Origin: Paraburkholderia fynbosensis
GTDB lineage: Bacteria; Pseudomonadota; Gammaproteobacteria; Burkholderiales; Burkholderiaceae
Direction of reading: 5' to 3'
Assembly: GCF_902859935.1 (NCBI RefSeq)
Contig: NZ_CADIKI010000034.1
Coordinates: 1-59,028, forward strand
Length of the DNA: 59,028 bases
How positions within the stretch are numbered: position 1 is the stretch's first letter; every line of letters starts with the position of its first letter. This document shows, one piece after another, positions 54,446 to 59,028 of the stretch. Position numbers and translations under genes: made by a program. The notes beneath the pieces were generated by a model. It was not told the origin of the DNA. It saw only the letters and a list, made by a program, of their open reading frames with translations, and did not search any database.

Positions 54446-55119
54446 ATGAAGCTTCTAAACGGCGCCACGCTGCAGCACGCTGCTGTTCGAATCCATAGTG
54501 CTTGCGACCAGTGCACTGGTTGCATGCGGTGGCGGGACCGGTAGCGGCAGTTCGCCGACGTCGACAGTGAGCGCTACGGCCGCGGTTGGCGCGGCGCTCG
54601 CTAACGCAAGTATCACGCTGACTTGCAAGAACGGTTCAGGTACCGCGACGGCTAATTCCAATGGTGGGTATGCGGCGACGTTCGCGTTTGACGGACCGTG
54701 TGCGATCACTGCGTCGAGCGGTGCCATCGCGCTCCATTCGTTTGCGGCCGGCGCGGGCGCGTACAACGTGACGCCCTTGACCGAATTGCTTTCGAGCTAT
54801 CCGGCGGGGCAGCTTCGAACCACCGTTAGCGGACAGCCGTCGGGAATCTCTAGCAACACAGCGTTTCAGTGCGCGCTGTCCAACAGCACGGTAATCGCGA
54901 ACGCACAGGCGGCTGTCGCCCAGTTGACTAAGACCCAGTATGGGATAACGCTTTCGTCATCATCGTTCTTGACGGTTTCGTTCAAGCCCAGGACAGCCCG
55001 GCGCAGACGCGGATCTGGACACTTTGCAAACTGCTGGCGCGATTACCGCGAATGGTCAGCCGGCGGCTTCGTTGGCCAGCCGCTGCGGCCACGGCGGCAC
55101 GGGAACCACAACGAAATAG
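54446..55119 (+). pseudogene. Secreted lipoprotein gene with two frameshifts
   Basis: The start MKLLNGATLQHAAV (ATG 54446) leads, after a frame change near 54485, into a signal and lipobox (LATSALVACGGGTGSGSS). A Thr/Ser/Ala-rich body follows (VSATAAVGAALANASITLTC, YNVTPLTELLSSYPAGQL). Another shift near 54990 gives the natural end QPGADADLDTLQTAGAITAN to the TAG at 55117-55119. The body resembles surface lipoproteins of Burkholderiaceae with repeated beta-strand modules. Function unknown. Confidence 0.65.
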
Positions 55120-55283
55120 CTTTCACCTGCGGAAGCGGGAGATCGGGCTGTCGGCGCTCAAATGAGCCTGAAAATATTTGAGACTTCGCGTCGCGATAGT
55201 CTCGATTGGTTACCCACGGTCCTTGCGATTCGGCCGCGCGAAGCCAGGCACCGTACAACATGGGCTTGAGACGCGAACGACAA

Positions 55284-55790
55284 CTATTCGTAGCCGAGCT
55301 TGTGACTCAGGATGGGCGCGAAAAAGAGTGCTATCGCCGCGCCCGCTGCCTTGCCCTCGAACTCCGCGGCCGCAACCGCGGCCCGCATTCCATACAGGTG
55401 CGTGAACAGATCGAATAGCTGAGGTAGGCAGTAGAGCGCCGCCATCGCAATGCAATAACCTTGCACGGTCGATATACGCCAGCCCTTCTCAAAGGCAACA
55501 GCAGCGGCGACGATGCGCAGAATGCCGAACAACACGAGTGAACCCACAGCTGCCTGTTCGCGGACCAGATACTCTGGAATAAACTCGCCCATAACTCCCT
55601 GTGCACCCGGTAGAGTAGCAAGCCTGAAATTGAGAGCCACCGATTCGAACGTTGCCATCGGACGGCCATCGCTTGTGACTACCGTTCTTCGGAAGTGGAG
55701 AATGAGTCGACTGGTTTTGATGTTACCGAAGCCGCACCCGCGCAATGAAAGCGCGGCTGAAAGAACCACAATAATGGCCGATATCGTCAA
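55284..55790 (-). CDS. Hypothetical membrane protein
   Basis: A 168-residue frame, apparently with a TTG start at 55790, has a hydrophobic N-terminus, a middle soluble segment (TVVTSDGRPMATFESVALNF) and two or three membrane segments in the second half (VGSLVLFGILRIVAAAVAFE, YCIAMAALYCLPQLF). No family was recognised. It lies between the broken lipoprotein gene and the intact regulator, on the regulator's strand. Confidence 0.5.
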   Translation of the reverse strand: MTISAIIVVLSAALSLRGCGFGNIKTSRLILHFRRTVVTSDGRPMATFESVALNFRLATLPGAQGVMGEFIPEYLVREQAAVGSLVLFGILRIVAAAVAFEKGWRISTVQGYCIAMAALYCLPQLFDLFTHLYGMRAAVAAAEFEGKAAGAAIALFFAPILSHKLGYE

Positions 55791-55844
55791 GGGCCACCGC
55801 CCGTAGAACGGCGGCGGGTATCCATGCCCCTGTTCACCACCCTT

Positions 55845-56828
55845 CTACGGTGCCACTTCGTTGCGCATCCGATAGTCCGTCGGCGTCGTCGCCAGATATT
55901 TCCTGAAGAGCTTCGACAACTGCCCGCCGCTGCCGATACCGCAGCGGCGCGCGATCTTGTCGACCGGCAAACGCGACTCAACAAGCATCCGGCAACTCAT
56001 GTTCAAACGTGCGCGAAGCAGATAGTCGGAGGGCGTGATGCCGATCTCGTTCTTGAATCGGCGCAGGAAGTTCCGCTCGCTCATCGCCGCAACCTTCGCC
56101 GCATCGTCGATTGAGATGGGGCGATCGACGTTCGCATCCAGCCAGCGCGCCGACGCCAGGATCTTCTCACTGACCTGTGGCGTCAGGCCAAACGTGGCTG
56201 CCGAACTGAAAGGTGTCGTGGGTTGCGGGGCGATCGATTCGGCGACTTGCTGTGCCAGATCGGCGCCGAGATCCTCTTCTACAATGCGTAACGCCGTGGA
56301 TACGGCACCAGGCGGTTCTGTCAGCGACCGCGCCGGAGGCAGGGCCTGCACTTCGCTACCGCCATAGAAAAGCGGGCAGTAGCGACTGGGCAACCCCGCA
56401 GCTTGCAGCAGCAGTTGGCCCTCTGCGATCGGATGCACGATCTCGCTGACCGGATGCCGGCGGCGCAGCCAGTTGCTCAACCGCTCGTCGCGGCATGCCT
56501 GCTGTACGCCCGTACCGCCGGCAATGAACAACAGGTGCGTCTCGTTCGTGCCTCGGTGCGACTGGACGTCGTCGGTCCAGACAAATACCGATGACGAACT
56601 GGCGATGCGCCCGCCCGCAGCGGAAAGCAGCGAGACGTCGTAGCGGGCACGGCCCGATCGCTGCGCGGCGGTGAGCGAGTTTGCCTTCTGGAAGATCTCG
56701 ATGATTGCTGCGACCGTAGGCAGTGCAAATCCATTGAACAGTGCGATGTCGACGCGAGTCAGCGCGGTCGTTTGCATCGGCACGGCACTTTGCCGCGAGC
56801 TATGCCGCAGAGTATCTACCAAGTCCAT
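55845..56828 (-). CDS. AraC-family regulator with DJ-1/PfpI-like N-terminal domain, copy 4
   Basis: A 327-residue protein closely similar to copy 1 at 33443-34441. The N-terminal domain has TRVDIALFNGFALPTVAAII, LLSAAGGRIASSSSVFVWTD and LLFIAGGTGVQQA. The AraC domain has ISIDDAAKVAAMSERNFLRR and VDKIARRCGIGSGGQLSKLF. It is intact, with a GGGGAAAAATG start context like copy 1. It points away from the right-hand debris and may control genes that have been lost. Confidence 0.9.
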   Translation of the reverse strand: MDLVDTLRHSSRQSAVPMQTTALTRVDIALFNGFALPTVAAIIEIFQKANSLTAAQRSGRARYDVSLLSAAGGRIASSSSVFVWTDDVQSHRGTNETHLLFIAGGTGVQQACRDERLSNWLRRRHPVSEIVHPIAEGQLLLQAAGLPSRYCPLFYGGSEVQALPPARSLTEPPGAVSTALRIVEEDLGADLAQQVAESIAPQPTTPFSSAATFGLTPQVSEKILASARWLDANVDRPISIDDAAKVAAMSERNFLRRFKNEIGITPSDYLLRARLNMSCRMLVESRLPVDKIARRCGIGSGGQLSKLFRKYLATTPTDYRMRNEVAP

Positions 56829-57042
56829 TCATTTTTCCCCGGAAATGTGTGGTCTGCAAAGTCTTGTCCCCAAGACTCTGATTTTTTCTTATCGGAACAT
56901 GCTATAGATCTGATTCTGTTGTCAGTATTACATGGCCGAATTAGCCAACACATTGGCCGTTAGGGGCACTGAATGGTGACCCGGCGAATAGCCGTGCTGG
57001 GTTTCTGATCCTACCGCCCGCGAACCCGATAAGATTTGGAAA

Positions 57043-57535
57043 GGCGGTTTCAAGGGTGAAGCGCAACAGCGGGATTAATGTTTAGAGCCTTGAGGTTGGC
57101 TTGCTGATGCGAGGGTCGCGGCGAAGACCTCGAAGGGTGAATGGAAGTTGTGAGTTGCACGAGGCCGGCTATTCAGACTGTCGGCGATGGCGTCGAGTTC
57201 GTCCTGACTGTAGACCGAAAGGTCTGTGCCTTCACGGCAGATACTGTCGCAGCAGCCCGTTGGTGTTTTCGCAAGTGCCGCGTTGCCAGGGACTGTGCGG
57301 GTCGCAAAAGTACACGTTCACGCCGGTTGCGGCAGCGAGCTCTTTATGGCGCGAGATTTCTTTGCCCTGGTCATAAGTGAAGCTCTGGCGCAGTGGCGTG
57401 ACAATCGAATTGAGTTTGGCGGAGAAGCCCGCCAACGCGGAAGCTGCGGTGGCGTCTTCCATCTTTGCGAGCAGCACCAGGCGGCTGCTCCGTTCAACCA
57501 AAACGCCTACCGAGGACTGGTTGCCAGCCCCCTCC
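57043..57535 (-). mobile_element. Truncated IS30-family copy
   Basis: It starts with the IS30 end GGCGGTTTCAAGGGTGAAG at 57043 and covers the C-terminal part of the transposase on the minus strand (VERSSRLVLLAKMEDATAAS, HSPWQRGTCENTNGLLRQYL), with a frameshift near 57236. Homology stops near 57535. It keeps the T that the copy at 10596-11699 lost, so it provides the reference for that deletion. Confidence 0.85.
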
Positions 57536-57724
57536 CAGCGGATATTCTATTGCGCGGAAGTTGGCGTCGCGGATGACGGCAATCGACATCAATTTGAACT
57601 CTCGAAGTTAAATTCCGGTCTCCTCGGCGGATTAACGGCGGACTAGAGTTCGGCGGCTTGATCTTCGCGAAGTTCTCCACAGCCTTCCGGGTCGAAGTCG
57701 GGATCGAGTTCCCACGCGTCACAC

Positions 57725-58196
57725 ACTCACGCTACCGACATCGACAATCCGCTGTTGATTGGCCTGCTGACGATGATTCCGTACTCCGTGACGCTGATCT
57801 CATGATCACGGTGGGTCGTCACGCGGACCGCACGCGCTAACGCCGCTGGCATATCGTCGCTGGTGGCGGCAAGCGGCTTCAGCCTGTGCGCGGCCAACGG
57901 TGACAGCTCACCGCTGTCGATGATCGGGCTCACGCTGGCAGTCTCCGGCGTGGTCACCGCGCTGCCGATGTTGTGGGCGCTGCCCACCGCATTTCTCTGT
58001 GGCAGCAGAGCAGCGGCGGGCATCGCGCCAATCAACTGCACCGGCAACCTGGCGGGCTTCATCGGCCGACCGTGATCAGTTGGCTCACGGGCTATACGCA
58101 TACGCGGCATCCGGGCTCGTGTTGACGGCGTGCGCCCTGACGCTCGCCGCACTTCTGATTCTCGTCGTTGTTCCGGCGCGGCTCGTGAATCGTTAA
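57725..58196 (+). pseudogene. C-terminal fragment of an MFS transporter, multiple frameshifts
   Basis: Homology to the last third of an anion/sugar-acid MFS permease is readable in pieces: LLIGLLTMIPYSVTLISMIT with VGRHADRTR, SGFSLCAANGDSSPLSMIGL, LPTAFLCGSRAAAGIAPINC, then ISWLTGYTH and ASGLVLTACALTLAALLILV. It ends at 58196. At least three frame changes and the missing N-terminus make it a relic. Confidence 0.78.
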
Positions 58197-58314
58197 GGCT
58201 CGGCGGCCAAGGATAGAATTGCAGCGCCCTGCCAGACCGTTCTATAGGCGGCGGATGGGCAAATGTATTCGGAGTTCGCCGGATAAGTGCGTTGTCCTAT
58301 ATTCAACGTGACGA

Positions 58315-59028
58315 GGTTCCGTCGCAATAGCGGCGGCTGGTATGCTTCCGCTTGAGATCATGTTGGTGTGCGTGCGTTGGTACGTGGCCTACCCGCTGAG
58401 CTTGCGCAATCTCGAAGAGATGATGGCCGAACGCGGGATCGCGGTCGATCATTCGACCGTTCACCGGTGGGCCATCAAGCTTCTGCCTGTGCTTGAAAAG
58501 GCGTTCCGCCGCTGCAAGCGCCCGGTCGGCAAGAGCTGGCGTGTCGACGAGACCTACATCAAAGTCAAGGGCCAATGGACCTATCTGTACCGCGCCGTCG
58601 ACAAGACCGGCAACACGGTGGACTTCCTGCTGCGAGCCAGGCGGGACGAGGAGGCGGCCCGACGGTACTTCGAGAAGGCCATCGATCAGAATAGAGTGCC
58701 CGAAACCGTAACCATCGACAGGAGTGGTGCCAATCTGGCCGGGCTGCACGCCGTGAACGCCGAGCGTGAGACGCCTATCAAGATCCGCCAGATCAAGTAT
58801 CTCAACAACATCGTGGAACAAGACCATCGGACGATAAAGCGCCGTACGCGACCCATGTTGGGATTCAAGATATTTCGTTGTGCGTGGATCTTGTTAAGCG
58901 GCATTGAACTTCTGCATATGATCGCCAAAAATGATATGAACGCCTCCCACCCGTGAGCGGTGAGCGAGAGGAAAACGGAGCCTCACGGGCCAACGGCATC
59001 AAAGACGCCAAAATGGAAGACCATTGAG
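58315..59028 (+). mobile_element. IS6-family insertion sequence, partial (right end not seen)
   Basis: The left inverted repeat GGTTCCGTCGCAATAGCGG starts at 58315 and matches the ends of the copy at 50447-51280. The distance from this end to the conserved transposase start is about 100 bp shorter than in that copy. No matching right repeat is seen before the window ends. Confidence 0.7.
58342..58956 (+). pseudogene. IS6-family transposase lacking its N-terminus
   Basis: The 204-residue frame has EIMLVCVRWYVAYPLSLRNL, the DDE core (WRVDETYIKVKGQWTYLYRA, TIDRSGANLAGL, IVEQDHRTIKRRTRPMLGFK) and the family C-terminus. Compared with the intact copy, about 33 N-terminal residues are missing through a deletion inside the element. 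All three catalytic residues remain. Confidence 0.8.

Overview
The window reads as a high-GC betaproteobacterial replicon of the Burkholderiaceae (Paraburkholderia/Caballeronia-like). The basis is codon usage, the protein families present (Gram-negative trimeric porin, TssJ/TssG, a FtrA-like AraC group, a BY-kinase exopolysaccharide locus) and an IncP-like traKLM block. It looks like a secondary chromosome or megaplasmid that is decaying: remnants of at least ten insertion sequences lie between truncated genes, and many genes carry one frameshift or one in-frame stop. Some of those lesions could be sequencing errors, so the reads should be checked.

Layout. (1) 1-8036: core-like genes, namely a HAD-type phosphatase lipoprotein, an arylsulfatase and a single-domain response regulator on the minus strand, a sensor kinase/FixJ-type regulator pair on the plus strand, and a membrane diguanylate cyclase. 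(2) 8135-11699: debris made of type VI secretion remnants (tssJ, tssG), two halves of one IS6-type transposase in opposite orientations, and an IS30 element. (3) 11739-22700: an accessory block with plasmid character. It holds an unrecognised membrane protein, a broken plasmid-type small regulator, a SET-domain methyltransferase, a very large imperfect inverted repeat, a DUF932 gene, a ParB-like gene cut by an amber codon, and traM-traL-traK. Beside traK is a relict transfer origin: an IncP-type nic core next to a run of TACGC motifs phased at about 11.3 bp. (4) 22898-33184: an insertion-sequence graveyard (IS1111-type, IS6, two IS110, IS5) with truncated chemoreceptor, porin and hydantoinase genes and a small low-GC islet of three or four short genes. 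(5) 33443-49839: an exopolysaccharide locus. Two FtrA-like AraC regulators precede an initiating glycosyl-1-phosphate transferase, a Wza-type exporter, a Tat-exported beta-helix protein, a low-molecular-weight tyrosine phosphatase, a Wzc-type kinase, a Wzx flippase fused to a GT2 glycosyltransferase, an EpsG-type polymerase, a GT4 glycosyltransferase and a pyruvyltransferase. galU faces them on the minus strand. (6) 50260-59028: more debris, with an flhD-like gene split by an IS6 element, an rfbC with a changed catalytic residue, a broken third regulator, a truncated second galU, a broken lipoprotein gene, a fourth intact regulator, and IS30, MFS and IS6 remnants.

How the genes work together. 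The exopolysaccharide operon is the one complete pathway. The initiating transferase loads a sugar phosphate on undecaprenyl phosphate, two glycosyltransferase activities extend it, the pyruvyltransferase decorates it, and the flippase, polymerase, kinase/phosphatase pair and outer-membrane exporter complete a Wzx/Wzy-dependent route. GalU supplies UDP-glucose. The tra block keeps the leader half of an IncP-type transfer region but no relaxase, so it probably cannot transfer by itself. No rRNA, tRNA or CRISPR array was found.
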